Shown: positions 17,288-26,240 of the stretch, piece after piece
Layout of the letters: each line of letters begins with the position of its first letter
Numbering within the stretch: the first letter of the stretch is position 1
Source: Candidatus Flexicrinis proximus
GTDB lineage: Bacteria > Chloroflexota > Anaerolineae > Aggregatilineales > Phototrophicaceae
Assembly (NCBI GenBank): GCA_016712885.1
Contig: JADJQF010000015.1
Location: 248,001-312,000 of the forward strand
Length of the DNA stretch: 64,000 bases
Direction of reading: 5' to 3'
Made by a program: the position numbers and the translations under genes
Notes under the pieces: generated by a model
The model's database searches: none
Seen by the model: only the letters and a program-made list of their open reading frames with translations
What the model was told of the DNA's origin: nothing

Positions 17288-17392
17288 GCACCTCACACCG
17301 CGATTCTGCGGCCTTTACGTCACAAAACCGCAGAGGAGGGGTCGAGGGGCGCTAGTTCCTCGCGGAGGTGTGGAGGCGACGCCTCCACAAAC
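17288..17392 (+). repeat. Dispersed four-hairpin element, copy D
   Basis: Hairpins 1 and 2 are eroded. The core GAGGGGTCGAGGGGCGCTAG, the GCGGAGGTG arm and a perfect last hairpin, TGTGGAGGCG/CGCCTCCACA around one A, remain. It ends 6 bases from the stop of the hydrolase gene (17398). Confidence 0.8.
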
Positions 17393-17397
17393 TGCCC

Positions 17398-18222
17398 CTA
17401 AACCCGCGCATCCAGCCAATCGGCCATATCTGCCATCACCTGCGCCTGCTCCGGCTCGTTATGCACTTCGTGGAACAGCCCCGGATAGGTCTTATGCGTC
17501 TTGTCCTTCGATGCCACGCCGGCATACAGCACCTCGCTGCCTTTCGGCGGCGTCAGTGTATCGTCCCCACCGTGCAGGATCAGCACCGGCGCGCTGATCT
17601 TGCCCAGCCCTGCCCGCGCCTCCGCGCATGCCTGAGCGAACGCCGCTGCCATCCCCAATTTGGTCTTTTCGTGATTCACATACGGGTCCGCCACGTAGGC
17701 CGCCACCACCGCCGGATCGCGGCTGATCGTATCCGCCACCACCGGCAGCAGCTTGAATTTCGGCATCACCTTCGCCAGTCCGCGCAGAATCAATTGCACC
17801 GGCGCCGGGACGGCTTGATCGACCCACAGCGGTGACCCCGTGCTGATCCACCCGCGCATCGTCTCCTGATACGACTCCATATACAGCGTCGCAATCAGCG
17901 ACCCCATGCTGTGGCCCAACATAAAGAACGGCACACCCGGCGTCCCCGCCTTCACCTGATCGACACGCGCTTTGAGGTCTCTCACCGGTACCTCGAACGA
18001 GTCGAAATACACCCGTTCGCCGTCGCTCTGCCCGTGGCCGCGGTGATCGTGCCCGAAGACCGCATAGCCCCGCCCGTTCAGATACTGGATGACATGCGTG
18101 TACCGCCCCACATGCTCGCCGATCCCATGCACCAGGTACACTGCACCTTTCGCCCCCGTCACCGGCGCATCCACCGTATGCAGCGTGGCGCCGTCGCTCG
18201 TCTTGAATTTCCCGGTTTCCAT
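17398..18222 (-). CDS. Alpha/beta hydrolase, lysophospholipase / monoacylglycerol lipase type
   Basis: Serine hydrolase of 274 residues. GHSMG holds the nucleophile, with an acid in HGGDDTLTPP and the base in LFHEVHNE near the C-terminus; the oxyanion turn is VHGIGEHVGRY. The set matches the Hydrolase_4 (PldB/MGLL) family, which cleaves acyl groups from monoacylglycerols or lysophospholipids. There is no signal peptide, so it is cytoplasmic. The ATG at 18222 has AAAGGA at the right distance; a longer reading from 18291 lacks one. It is transcribed in the same direction as the neighbouring TIR gene 108 bases upstream. Confidence 0.9.
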   Translation of the reverse strand: METGKFKTSDGATLHTVDAPVTGAKGAVYLVHGIGEHVGRYTHVIQYLNGRGYAVFGHDHRGHGQSDGERVYFDSFEVPVRDLKARVDQVKAGTPGVPFFMLGHSMGSLIATLYMESYQETMRGWISTGSPLWVDQAVPAPVQLILRGLAKVMPKFKLLPVVADTISRDPAVVAAYVADPYVNHEKTKLGMAAAFAQACAEARAGLGKISAPVLILHGGDDTLTPPKGSEVLYAGVASKDKTHKTYPGLFHEVHNEPEQAQVMADMADWLDARV

Positions 18223-18330
18223 AAATGATTCCTTTACTTCATTCCTGCCCAATATCGTCTGAAAACACAATACTGACGCCTCACCTCTCAAGGCTAACGC
18301 TAATAGCCGGCCGCTGGTGGCTGGTCGCTA

Positions 18331-19062
18331 CTACGGCGTCGCTCCGAACCGGTTGAGCAGCTCGACAATCGCATTGTTATACCCGACCGCGCTCTCTTCC
18401 AGCACCCGGATCGTATGCGTCGTCAGCAGCACCCGCTCCACGTGTTCCGGCAGCCGGTATACCCCCGCTCTGAACGTGAACCCGCCATGCCACACCGGGA
18501 TAATCTGCACGCCGGCGTTCACCGCTGACTCGATCTCCCAGACCACCTCGCCCGAACTCAGCGTATCCGGTCCGATCAGCGCCACCAGATAATCGTTGCT
18601 CTCGATCCTCCGCTTCAGTCCGCGCTGCCATTCCTCGCCTGGCACCAGTGCCATATCGAGGAACGCATGCAGCCCCGCCGCCTTCAGCCGCGCCAGCACC
18701 AGCAGGGCAAACGCGCTGCTCTCCTTACGCCGGTAGCTGATGAATACGTCAGCCGGTTGCGCCTCGCCCAGCAGGTCGAACGCCTGCTTGGTGATCACGT
18801 AGCTGTTGCTGCCGTTCCACTCCAGGTATTTCATGATCGTCAGCAGCGCAAAACTCGGGTTTTGCTCGTTCCAGCGCTGCGCCAGATACTGGTTGATCCC
18901 GCCGTCGCCCACCTCGCCGCGGAACGCATACAGCTCCAGCGGCCAAACCCCCTCGTATGCGCCCTCGGCCAGTTCCTGCGCCAACAGCCGGATTCTCCCC
19001 ATCGGATGCTGCGGGATGTCCCGCGCGCTCACCCGTTCCAAAAACTCGTCCAGCCCCATCAC
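18331..19062 (-). CDS. TIR-domain protein with an unassigned N-terminal domain
   Basis: Residues 104-240 form a TIR domain: VFISYRR (box 1), a D-x(n)-GEEWQRGL stretch, and SSGEVVWEIESA, where E176 occupies the position of the catalytic glutamate of TIR NADases. IIPVW follows. The first 100 residues have no family I recognise; FALLTIMKYLEWNGSNSYVI could be a winged-helix-like or effector-associated adaptor. No membrane segment. Bacterial TIR proteins either hydrolyse NAD+ in defence or act as adaptors; with no recognised sensor or nuclease nearby, the role is open. It may share a transcript with the downstream hydrolase. Confidence 0.8.
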   Translation of the reverse strand: MMGLDEFLERVSARDIPQHPMGRIRLLAQELAEGAYEGVWPLELYAFRGEVGDGGINQYLAQRWNEQNPSFALLTIMKYLEWNGSNSYVITKQAFDLLGEAQPADVFISYRRKESSAFALLVLARLKAAGLHAFLDMALVPGEEWQRGLKRRIESNDYLVALIGPDTLSSGEVVWEIESAVNAGVQIIPVWHGGFTFRAGVYRLPEHVERVLLTTHTIRVLEESAVGYNNAIVELLNRFGATP

Positions 19063-19168
19063 GGCCTCCCGCCTCCGCCCATTCGCACTATTCTATCCAC
19101 ATTCCGCTCGCATCCCCCATCTACCCGTCTCCTTGCCAACTTCGCCCGCGTGGACCATAATCGTACCC

Positions 19169-19633
19169 ATGTATCCACCAGCCTCCCCCCAACCCGACCC
19201 TGGCCTCGCCGCGGTTGCCGCTCGCATCGACTCCATCCTGCACGCGGTCGGCGTCGACCCGTCGCAGGCACGGATGGACGACGGCAGCGGCCGCAGCTTT
19301 GTCTGGCAGTTCCAGCGCGGCACCGCCCTGGTCGAAGTCCTTCTTCTCAATGAAGACGGCAAACAGTTCTTTCAGGTCTGCTCTCCCGTCCTCCATCTGC
19401 CGCACGACGGCCTCCTGCGCTTCTACCGGCGGCTCCTCGAATACAACATGCAGCTCTCCGGCGCCGCCTTTGCCGTCTATCGCGATGTCGTCTACGTCGT
19501 CAACGAGCGTGAACTCATCGGCCTCGATGATTCCGAAGCCCACGCTATGATCGATACCGTCGCCGGATTCGCCGACACGCTCGACGATAAGCTGGTTTCT
19601 GAATACGGCGGCCGTCTATTCGGGCAGGTCTGA
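19169..19633 (+). CDS. YbjN-domain protein
   Basis: A 154-residue soluble protein whose sequence fits the YbjN family (fold related to type III secretion chaperones). VWQFQRGTALVEVLLLN opens the domain, a LLRFYRRLLEYN helix and a VVYVVNERELIGL strand follow, then a C-terminal helix ending in L-x-x-x-YGG. The ATG at 19169 is the first in frame after the non-coding leader; a perfect Shine-Dalgarno site is lacking. The next gene starts 2 bases after its stop, so it heads a three-gene unit with a lipoprotein and an unknown protein. YbjN proteins are thought to act as chaperone-like regulators. Confidence 0.7.
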   Translation: MYPPASPQPDPGLAAVAARIDSILHAVGVDPSQARMDDGSGRSFVWQFQRGTALVEVLLLNEDGKQFFQVCSPVLHLPHDGLLRFYRRLLEYNMQLSGAAFAVYRDVVYVVNERELIGLDDSEAHAMIDTVAGFADTLDDKLVSEYGGRLFGQV

Positions 19634-19635
19634 AC

Positions 19636-20691
19636 ATGCGCCAGTTCACCACATTGCTAACCCTTGCTCTGCTGCTCGCCGCCTGCGAACCCACCCAGCC
19701 GCCGCCGCATACCGAACTGCCCACCTTGATGGTGCTGCCCACCGAAAGCCTGACCCCGCCCGCGTCCGCCACGCCGGACGGCACGCTTGTCGGCAACGCG
19801 ACTCAGCTCTCCGAGCTTGGCCTGACCCAGACCGCTCAAAACGCAACCGTCACCGCCGCCGTCGCGCTGGACGCCACCTTTGCCGACTTGATCTTCCTGA
19901 CCCAGACCGCCGAAACCCGGATCACCCTCGACGCCGCTGCGACCGCATCCGCGCCGCCCCCGGCCACCTCGACGGCCACACCCACACCCGACCTCTCCGC
20001 GACCGCCACCTTTACGGCCTCGATCACCGTCACGCCCAGCCTCACCATCACCGATACGCCCACCCGCACGCCAACCAGCACACCGCTCCCGACCCTCAAC
20101 ATGGATCGCCCGCTCATCCAGCTCGCCATCCTGGCCCTGTCGGCCACGCCGCAGCCAACCGGCATGGCCGTCGCCTTCACGCCCACCGGCTTCATCCCGC
20201 CAGGCAATACTGGCGGTACCCTCTGCCTGCCCCCTCCCGGTGGTTTCGGCACCGTCTATGCCGCCGATACCGCCCTCGCCGCCCAACTCGGCTGTCCGCT
20301 GGGCGTCACGCTGACCTACCCGATCGCTGTTCAGACCTTCGAGCGCGGCACCATGATCTACGTCGGCACCACGCCCTCGTCGATTTACGTCCTCTCCAGC
20401 GCCGGCACCTATTCCCGCTACCCGGACACCTTCGTCGATGGCGTCGATCCGGCTAGCGGGGGCGAGATCGCGCCGTCCAACCTCTTTGAGCCGATCCGTG
20501 GCTTCGGCAAGGTCTGGCGTACCAATCCAGGCGTGCGCGACATGCTCGGCTGGGCGACCCAGCCCGAAGCCGGCGCGGCAGGCACGCTTCTGCTCTTCCA
20601 GTCCGGCCAGATGATCGCCCTTCCGCCCATCGGCCAGGTCGCCGTCCTCACCAGCATCGGAACCTTCCGCCTGCTTCCCGGTTCCTCCTAG
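19636..20691 (+). CDS. Thr/Pro-rich surface lipoprotein
   Basis: The signal peptide ends in LLAAC, a clear lipobox, so Cys17 would be lipidated and the 351-residue protein tethered outside the membrane. Residues 20-170 are low complexity, rich in T, P, S and A, typical of an extended stalk. The C-terminal 170 residues form a compact region with CPLGVTLTYPIAVQTFERGT and LGWATQPE-type repeats, a pattern common in Chloroflexota lipoproteins of unknown function, where FERG-containing repeats seem to form a small beta domain. The gene starts 2 bases after the YbjN stop and ends 8 bases before the next start: an operon. Confidence 0.7.
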   Translation: MRQFTTLLTLALLLAACEPTQPPPHTELPTLMVLPTESLTPPASATPDGTLVGNATQLSELGLTQTAQNATVTAAVALDATFADLIFLTQTAETRITLDAAATASAPPPATSTATPTPDLSATATFTASITVTPSLTITDTPTRTPTSTPLPTLNMDRPLIQLAILALSATPQPTGMAVAFTPTGFIPPGNTGGTLCLPPPGGFGTVYAADTALAAQLGCPLGVTLTYPIAVQTFERGTMIYVGTTPSSIYVLSSAGTYSRYPDTFVDGVDPASGGEIAPSNLFEPIRGFGKVWRTNPGVRDMLGWATQPEAGAAGTLLLFQSGQMIALPPIGQVAVLTSIGTFRLLPGSS

Positions 20692-20699
20692 GTCGTCCC

Positions 20700-21797
20700 A
20701 TGACTGACGTCGCCGAACTCAAGTCTCGGCTGATTGCTCTGAAAAGTACCTACGCCGCCACCCGCCAGGTTGCTCACCGTGCCGTCCTCCGCTGGGAATT
20801 TGCCGACGCACCCTACGTCGACATCCGCCCCTACTATTTCGAGTTGAACGGCCACCGCCGCGGCCAGCGCGTTACCGATCCCCGGGTCCTTCCCAGCTAT
20901 TTCCGCTGCGGCTTCGACTCCGCCGGCAGGATGACGGTCGAGTCTTATTACGTGAAAGACGTCCTCGTCGTGGAGCTTTTCTGGCGTTTCGCCCCCGAGT
21001 TCGCCGAAGGTGTCATCTTCTACCGCGAGCGCCCCACCGAGATCATTCAGGCCCACTTCGACGGCAAACATCTCCTCACCTACCACCATTACGACTCGCG
21101 CCACTCCGGCAAATATGCATATGAGACCTATGCCTACGACGCGGGCCGTCTCTCGCGCATCACCCGCCGCATCGACAGTCACAACAGCGCCGCCGAATAC
21201 GACTACATCCTGCACTACGCCCCGGACGCCGTCCTTGACCGTATCACCCTGCGCCCCAATACCGGCGCGCTGCGGTTCGGCGGCATCCCTGTCATCTATC
21301 AGCGCCGCGAAGTCCTCGCCGATCCGCCCGAGTCCGGCGCGGAGTTTAGCCGCGAACTCGTCTCCGCCATCACCGCCGCCCTTGCCGCCGCCGCCATCGC
21401 CGAACCGGTCTGCGCCCTCGTCCTCAACTACTCCAGCGACCTGTTCTGTCCACCCCTCGTCTATGTCATGACTGCCAGCCACCGCCGCGAACGCGTGGCC
21501 AGCGGCGAAGCCGGTCTCGAAGCCCTCTGGACTCCCGACGAATCGCCTCTGGAAATCGACGTTCCCGACGCCGTCTGCGCCATGTTCGAAAACCTTCCGC
21601 CGGATGAGGCCATCGAGTTGCTCGATGCCGCCGCGCGCGAACTGAACGCCGCCGACTGGGACGGCACCCTCTCGGTGACCCCGGACTTCGTGGCCTTCGC
21701 GCTCGACTTCGAAAACGACTCCGCCATCGAGCGCATCTTCGCCGCCGCCCCCGCCGCCAAAATCGCCATCCTGCGGGCCAGTGGCTGGCTGTTGTAG
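20700..21797 (+). CDS. Protein of unknown function
   Basis: A 365-residue soluble protein without signal peptide or membrane segments. I recognise no domain. The N-terminal half (to about 230) is rich in aromatic residues and His/Tyr strands (YDSRHSGKYAYETYAYDAG) and could be a beta-sandwich. The C-terminal half contains an EFSRELVSAITAALAAAA helix and an acidic tail. It is the third gene of the YbjN-lipoprotein unit. The high GC3 coding bias matches its neighbours, so it is a real gene. Confidence 0.6.
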   Translation: MTDVAELKSRLIALKSTYAATRQVAHRAVLRWEFADAPYVDIRPYYFELNGHRRGQRVTDPRVLPSYFRCGFDSAGRMTVESYYVKDVLVVELFWRFAPEFAEGVIFYRERPTEIIQAHFDGKHLLTYHHYDSRHSGKYAYETYAYDAGRLSRITRRIDSHNSAAEYDYILHYAPDAVLDRITLRPNTGALRFGGIPVIYQRREVLADPPESGAEFSRELVSAITAALAAAAIAEPVCALVLNYSSDLFCPPLVYVMTASHRRERVASGEAGLEALWTPDESPLEIDVPDAVCAMFENLPPDEAIELLDAAARELNAADWDGTLSVTPDFVAFALDFENDSAIERIFAAAPAAKIAILRASGWLL

Positions 21798-21871
21798 GCG
21801 GCTTCAGTGTGCTTCAGACGGTAAATCGTGATACGCGGCTTCGAGTGGGATCTCCCCTGAAGACTCGAAAG

Positions 21872-21988
21872 AAGTTTGCACACCTGCGCCTACCACAGCG
21901 GTTTTGTGGCGTGGGCGCCTCAAAATCGCAGAAGGGGGCCGAGGGGCGCAAGTCCTTCGCGGAGGAGTGGAGGCGCTGCCTCCACTCA
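21872..21988 (+). repeat. Dispersed four-hairpin element, copy E
   Basis: It contains the AGTTTGCACACCTGC remnant of hairpin 1 and a second hairpin (GCGGTTTTG/CAAAATCGC with GGCG/CGCC inside, two G-U pairs). The GAGGGGCGCAAGTCCTTC core and the last hairpin GAGTGGAGGC/GCCTCCACTC follow. It abuts the stop codon of the transporter gene (21989). Confidence 0.85.
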
Positions 21989-22828
21989 CTAGAGCGTGAT
22001 GAGGATGACGGCCAGGAAGGCGAGGGCGACGCCGGCCCATTGGACGCGGTGCAGGCGCTCCTTGAGGAAGAACCAGGCCAGGCCAACGGTCGCGGCAGGA
22101 TACAGCGACGAGAGGATAGCGGCAACGTCGAGGCGTCCGGACTGCGCGGAGAGCGCGTAGAGCGTGTTGCCCAGCGTATCGAACAGCCCGGAGGCCGCGA
22201 TAAAACGATAATCGCGGAGTGTGGGGCGCGGGAGTTTACCGAGGCGCAGCCCCACGATTCCGATCACGGCAATCGAGGCGGCGCGGCCGGTCAGGATCGG
22301 CCAGAACACGCTGGTATCCCCGGCGCGGGCGATCAGTGTGAGGTACATGCCGAAACCGATTCCAGCCAGCATCGGCAGGCGCAGGTCGGCTGCGCGCACA
22401 CGGGTATTGTCCTCGCGGGAGATGAGGAAGATCGCCGCCAGCGCCACCAGCATGCCGAGCAGCTGAATCCAGGCCGGCGCGCCCTCAATCGCGAATCCGA
22501 CTACGATCGGGATGATAGCGGTCAGGACGGCGGTGACGGGCGCGGCGACGCTCATCTTGGTAACCGTCATGGCGCGGTAAAACATCAGCAGGCCCATGCT
22601 GCCGAATACGCCGGCAATTGCGCCCATCAGCAGGTCTGGGAACGGCGGGAAGGCATCACCCAGGAGCAGCGTGACGGCCAGCAAGGCGAACGAGCCGGTC
22701 ACCTGGCCGTAAAACACGACCGAGTAGGCTGAGACGCGGCGCGACACCCAGCCGCCGAAGAAATCGCCAGTCCCCCAGAACATCCCGGAAAACAGGCCAA
22801 GCAAGGCAGCAGTGAGTTCACCGTTCAA
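21989..22828 (-). CDS. EamA-family (DMT superfamily) membrane transporter
   Basis: Ten hydrophobic segments in two five-helix EamA repeats over 279 residues (first repeat to about 140, second about 150-279). Typical features are GxxWGxGDFFGG near the N-terminus and the end-of-repeat strand (LSSLYPAATVGLAWFFLKE). It exports small metabolites or drugs; the substrate cannot be inferred. The start is TTG at 22828 with AAGGG upstream. It follows the YbaK gene by 51 bases in the same direction and probably shares its transcript. Confidence 0.85.
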   Translation of the reverse strand: MNGELTAALLGLFSGMFWGTGDFFGGWVSRRVSAYSVVFYGQVTGSFALLAVTLLLGDAFPPFPDLLMGAIAGVFGSMGLLMFYRAMTVTKMSVAAPVTAVLTAIIPIVVGFAIEGAPAWIQLLGMLVALAAIFLISREDNTRVRAADLRLPMLAGIGFGMYLTLIARAGDTSVFWPILTGRAASIAVIGIVGLRLGKLPRPTLRDYRFIAASGLFDTLGNTLYALSAQSGRLDVAAILSSLYPAATVGLAWFFLKERLHRVQWAGVALAFLAVILITL

Positions 22829-22879
22829 GCAGCACCCTTTTTCGTGGATAAACAGACCGGTTTGTGAGGATTGAGAATG

Positions 22880-23374
22880 TCAGGCGGGGTCCGGGGCGTC
22901 TTCGGAGCTGATCTCACCGAGGCGCGCGCGAAGCAGGGCGATGAGCGGCGTGACCGGCACGCGGAGCTGCAGGCCACGCTGCCCGGCGCTGAGGACAATG
23001 TGCTCCATTTCCGCGGCGGAACTGTCGAGGTAGACCTGCCAGTTCTTGTCGCGGAGCATGAGCGGGCTGATTCCGCCAACCTTGAGGCCGGTGAGGGCTT
23101 CGGCGTCCTTGTGGGCCGCCATGCGGACCTTCTTGAGGCCGGAAGCGGCCGCCAGTTTCTTCAGGTCGAGGTGGCGCTCGCTGGAAAGCAGGGCGAGCAT
23201 CGGTTTGGGCTGGCCTTCAGCCTGCACGACCAGCGTCTTATAGACCATCCAATGCGGCAGGCCAATCGCGTCGGCGACCTCTTCCGCATCTTTAATCGAG
23301 TCCGGATATTCCAGGACTTCGTACGGGATTTTGGATTGTTCCAGAACCCGCATCGAATTGAGTTTGACGGCCAT
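22880..23374 (-). CDS. YbaK/EbsC-type aminoacyl-tRNA deacylase
   Basis: A 164-residue protein of the YbaK/ProX editing family, which hydrolyses mischarged aminoacyl-tRNA (typically Cys-tRNA(Pro)). It has the YKTLVV strand with the family lysine, the LLSSERHLDLKKLA segment, the invariant GGISPL loop and VYLDSSAAEMEHIVLSAG. No synthetase domain is attached. It starts 3 bases after the small membrane-protein gene, so the two are translationally close, and EamA follows. Confidence 0.85.
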   Translation of the reverse strand: MAVKLNSMRVLEQSKIPYEVLEYPDSIKDAEEVADAIGLPHWMVYKTLVVQAEGQPKPMLALLSSERHLDLKKLAAASGLKKVRMAAHKDAEALTGLKVGGISPLMLRDKNWQVYLDSSAAEMEHIVLSAGQRGLQLRVPVTPLIALLRARLGEISSEDAPDPA

Positions 23375-23377
23375 AGG

Positions 23378-23584
23378 CTAGACGAGGTCGTCCTCGTTGC
23401 CTGAGGATTCACGCTGCGTGAGCAAGATGCCCACGGCGATGATAACGGCGAACCCGCCGATCAGCATGAATCCGCCGAGGCCGGAAGCCTGCACGGGAGC
23501 CTCTTCGGCGTCCTGAGCGAGCGCCGGAGCCACAAGCAAGGCCGAGAGAAGCAGCACGGTGAAGAACTGGAAAGCGCGACGCAT
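23378..23584 (-). CDS. Small exported single-pass membrane protein
   Basis: Only 68 residues: a signal-like hydrophobic N-terminus (MRRAFQFFTVLLLSALLVAP, possible cleavage after ALA), a short polar stretch and a second hydrophobic segment (GGFMLIGGFAVIIAVGILL) with an acidic C-terminus. No family is recognised. It is supported by the operon position 3 bases before the deacylase gene and by codon use like its neighbours. Confidence 0.55.
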   Translation of the reverse strand: MRRAFQFFTVLLLSALLVAPALAQDAEEAPVQASGLGGFMLIGGFAVIIAVGILLTQRESSGNEDDLV

Positions 23585-23774
23585 AGTCTGGAACCCCGTC
23601 CGGTGTTGTAGAGATGCCTGTGCGTGGATTGTACCACGCGGCAGGGCGCAGGAGTAAGTCTGATGGACAGCGCCTCAGGAGTGCGTCAGGATCTGGGCGG
23701 CCACCGGCAAAGCCCATCGCGAATACATTTGCATTACAATTATCTTTGGGATCACACCGCCCTGGAGAGAACCG

Positions 23775-24704
23775 ATGAAGGCGATCGTTTGCACAAAGTA
23801 CGGCCCCCCTGAAGTGCTTCGGCTAAAGGAAGTTCCTAAGCCGATCCCCGGAGACAATGAAGTCCTGCTCAAAATTCACGCGACGACCGTACACGTAGGC
23901 GACGTGCGGATTCGACGTTTCGACGTGCCCCGCTGGCAGTGGCTGATCGCCCGGCTGGCGCTTGGCCTGACCGGACCGAGGAACCCGATCCTGGGGATGG
24001 AAGCCGCCGGAGAGATCGAGGCGGCCGGCAAGGATGTCACGAAGTTCAAGGTTGGTGACGCGGTTTTCGCATCGTTGTTTCCCGCTAAACAGGCGTTCGG
24101 GGGGTATGCCGAGTACAAGTGCGTGCCTGAAAGCGGGACGATAGCCCTCAAGCCAGCTGGCCTCTCGTACGAAGAAGCGGCAGCGATTCCCGGCGGGGGC
24201 ATGACCGCGCTGCTGGTGCTGGAAAAGGCAAAACTCCAGCCCGGGCAGCAAGTTCTGATTTACGGCGCTTCCGGGAGCGTGGGGACCTTCGCGGTTCAGA
24301 TCGCAAAGCATCACTTCGGGGCGGAAGTCACCGCGGTGTGCAGCACGGCCAACCTGGAGATGGTCAGGGGTCTGGGGGCCGATCGAGTGGTCGACTATAC
24401 CCGCGAGGACTTTACCCAGGGCGGCGCGATCTACGATGTGATATTCGACGCGGTGGACAAGCTGGCGCCCGCACACGGCAAGAAGGCGCTCGGGAAGACC
24501 GGAATATACCTGAATGTCGCCAAAGACTCCGGATCAGGCGGAGGCGTATCGGCTGAGATCCTGAACCGCCTCAAAGCACTCGTCGAGGCAGGAACGCTGA
24601 AAGTGGTCATCGACCGGTGCTATCCTCTGGAGCAGATCGTCGAGGCGCACCGCTACGTCGAAGCAGGACACAAGAAGGGAAATGTCGCTATCACGGTGGG
24701 ATAG
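23775..24704 (+). CDS. NAD(P)-dependent alcohol dehydrogenase / quinone reductase, zinc-free MDR type
   Basis: Medium-chain dehydrogenase/reductase of 309 residues. Residues 1-130 form the GroES-like domain (GMEAAGEIEAAGKDVTKFKVGD), then a Rossmann fold with GASGSVGTFAVQIAK as the NAD(P)-binding glycine motif. The structural-zinc cysteine cluster is absent, which places it with quinone oxidoreductase-like members that reduce quinones or enones with NADPH. The ATG at 23775 follows GGAG at a spacing of 8. It is followed 59 bases later by a sulfurtransferase gene on the same strand. Confidence 0.88.
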   Translation: MKAIVCTKYGPPEVLRLKEVPKPIPGDNEVLLKIHATTVHVGDVRIRRFDVPRWQWLIARLALGLTGPRNPILGMEAAGEIEAAGKDVTKFKVGDAVFASLFPAKQAFGGYAEYKCVPESGTIALKPAGLSYEEAAAIPGGGMTALLVLEKAKLQPGQQVLIYGASGSVGTFAVQIAKHHFGAEVTAVCSTANLEMVRGLGADRVVDYTREDFTQGGAIYDVIFDAVDKLAPAHGKKALGKTGIYLNVAKDSGSGGGVSAEILNRLKALVEAGTLKVVIDRCYPLEQIVEAHRYVEAGHKKGNVAITVG

Positions 24705-24763
24705 CCGGAGAGCGTAGAGTAACGCATCATCAGTCAGGACTTTGCCAGCAACGAGGAGACGAA

Positions 24764-25603
24764 ATGCACCCCTTGGTATCCACGCAATGGCTGTACGAGC
24801 ACCAGGACGACCCCCAGCTGGTAATTCTGGACGTGCGCGGGCATATCTTGCCGGCAAGCGAACCCCTGCCGCACTACTTTTCGCATGAAGCGGAGTATCG
24901 GGAGAGCCACATCCCCGGCGCGCGGTTCGTGGACTGGGTGCGGGACATCACCATCGGCGGTCCGGCGAAGATGCAGGTCGCCCCTGCCGAGCAGTATGCA
25001 GCGCTGATGTCACGGCTGGGGGTCAGTGACGGCACGCTGGTGGTGGCCTACGACGACTTCGGCGGGATTTTCGCGGCGCGGGTGTGGTGGACGCTGAATT
25101 ACTACGGACACACGCAGGCTGCGGTGCTGGACGGCGGGTGGCTCGCCTGGACAGCGGAAGGGCGTCCGGCGACAGACCTCGTGCCAACCGTCGAGCCGAC
25201 GACCTTCGTGGCGCGGCCCGATCCGCGCATCCGGCGGACAAAAGATCAGGTCTTTAGCGCGCTGGGGTCGGCCACCCGGCTGATCGACGTGCGCTCCCCG
25301 GCCGAATACCGTGCGGAAGCCTCGCGGGCCAGGCGCAAAGGGCGAATCCCTGGCGCGGCGAGCTTACCCGCCAAGGAAGAACTGACCGTGCTGGGCAAGC
25401 TGATCGCGCCGGATACGATCCGCGCGAAATTCGAGGCGGCGGGGGTGCAGCACGGCGGTGAAGACATAGTCATATACTGTAACAGCGGCGTCAGCTCAAG
25501 CCTGGGGCTGCTGGCCTACCGCGCAGCAGGGTTTAGCGGCGGGGCGGTCTACGACGGCAGTTGGAAAGAGTGGGGCAACGACGACAGCCTGCCGATCGAA
25601 TAG
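24764..25603 (+). CDS. Sulfurtransferase (two rhodanese domains)
   Basis: Two rhodanese modules in 279 residues. The N-terminal one (1-140) is inactive, with AYDDFGG at the loop position. The C-terminal one (158-279) has the active loop CNSGVSSS with Cys239. The ends LDGGWLAW and YDGSWKEW are the conserved C-terminal strands of each module. The family transfers sulfane sulfur from thiosulfate or 3-mercaptopyruvate. GAGGAG five bases before the ATG at 24764 fixes the start; an upstream in-frame extension is non-coding. Confidence 0.9.
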   Translation: MHPLVSTQWLYEHQDDPQLVILDVRGHILPASEPLPHYFSHEAEYRESHIPGARFVDWVRDITIGGPAKMQVAPAEQYAALMSRLGVSDGTLVVAYDDFGGIFAARVWWTLNYYGHTQAAVLDGGWLAWTAEGRPATDLVPTVEPTTFVARPDPRIRRTKDQVFSALGSATRLIDVRSPAEYRAEASRARRKGRIPGAASLPAKEELTVLGKLIAPDTIRAKFEAAGVQHGGEDIVIYCNSGVSSSLGLLAYRAAGFSGGAVYDGSWKEWGNDDSLPIE

Positions 25604-25678
25604 TCGGTCGGCAGGCGGCTGTTATAGATCTGGGCTGTCGCGGTTGGGTGGTCCTTTAAAGAAAGGGCATAACGCCCG

Positions 25679-26191
25679 CTAGCGCAGCTTGAAGGCCAGT
25701 TCGGTGACGTATTTGCGCGGGTCGGGTTCGTGGGCGGGATCAGTCATGTACCACTCCAGACGGGCGGCCCAGGCATCCCCGTCCGGCGACTCCCAGCGAT
25801 CCCAGGCGACCTGATTCTTGTCTCCCCAGGCCAGAAGTTCCCCGGTGGCGTGATACAGACCGTCGCCTTCCCAGGGGCCGGTATACACGGTGGTCAGATA
25901 CTGGCCAGCCGGCAATATTCCCGCCCGCACGCTGCCGGTGGGAGTCACCGGCGCGGAGAACGGAAATCCGACCTCCACTTGCATCAGCCCCTCCATATTG
26001 ATGACGGCGTAACGCCAGAACGGTGGACCATCGACCTCGACGCCGGAACGCGCGATCCACGTCTCCAGCTCGTCCATGGCGTTGACGCAGTTCTTGCCCA
26101 GTTCGGCCATGGTGGTGTGGACCATGATGCCGGCGTAATGGCGTTCAGGACGGTCGACCGTCTGCGGAGGGGTGATCTGGTTGGAGGTCAT
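25679..26191 (-). CDS. GyrI-like / AraC effector-binding domain protein
   Basis: A 170-residue single-domain protein of the GyrI-like small-molecule-binding superfamily (SHS2 fold): ERHYAGIMVHTTMAELG, VEVGFPFSAPV, LPAGQYLTTVYTGPWEGD and the C-terminal DPRKYVTELAFKLR strand. There is no DNA-binding domain. Members bind or hydrolyse small lipophilic compounds or act as resistance proteins. Convergent with the sulfurtransferase gene; its own promoter is at 26241-26269. Confidence 0.85.
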   Translation of the reverse strand: MTSNQITPPQTVDRPERHYAGIMVHTTMAELGKNCVNAMDELETWIARSGVEVDGPPFWRYAVINMEGLMQVEVGFPFSAPVTPTGSVRAGILPAGQYLTTVYTGPWEGDGLYHATGELLAWGDKNQVAWDRWESPDGDAWAARLEWYMTDPAHEPDPRKYVTELAFKLR

Positions 26192-26240
26192 TGGGCGGGG
26201 ACTCCTGTGGCTGGATAAAGAACAAATGTGCTATATATGA

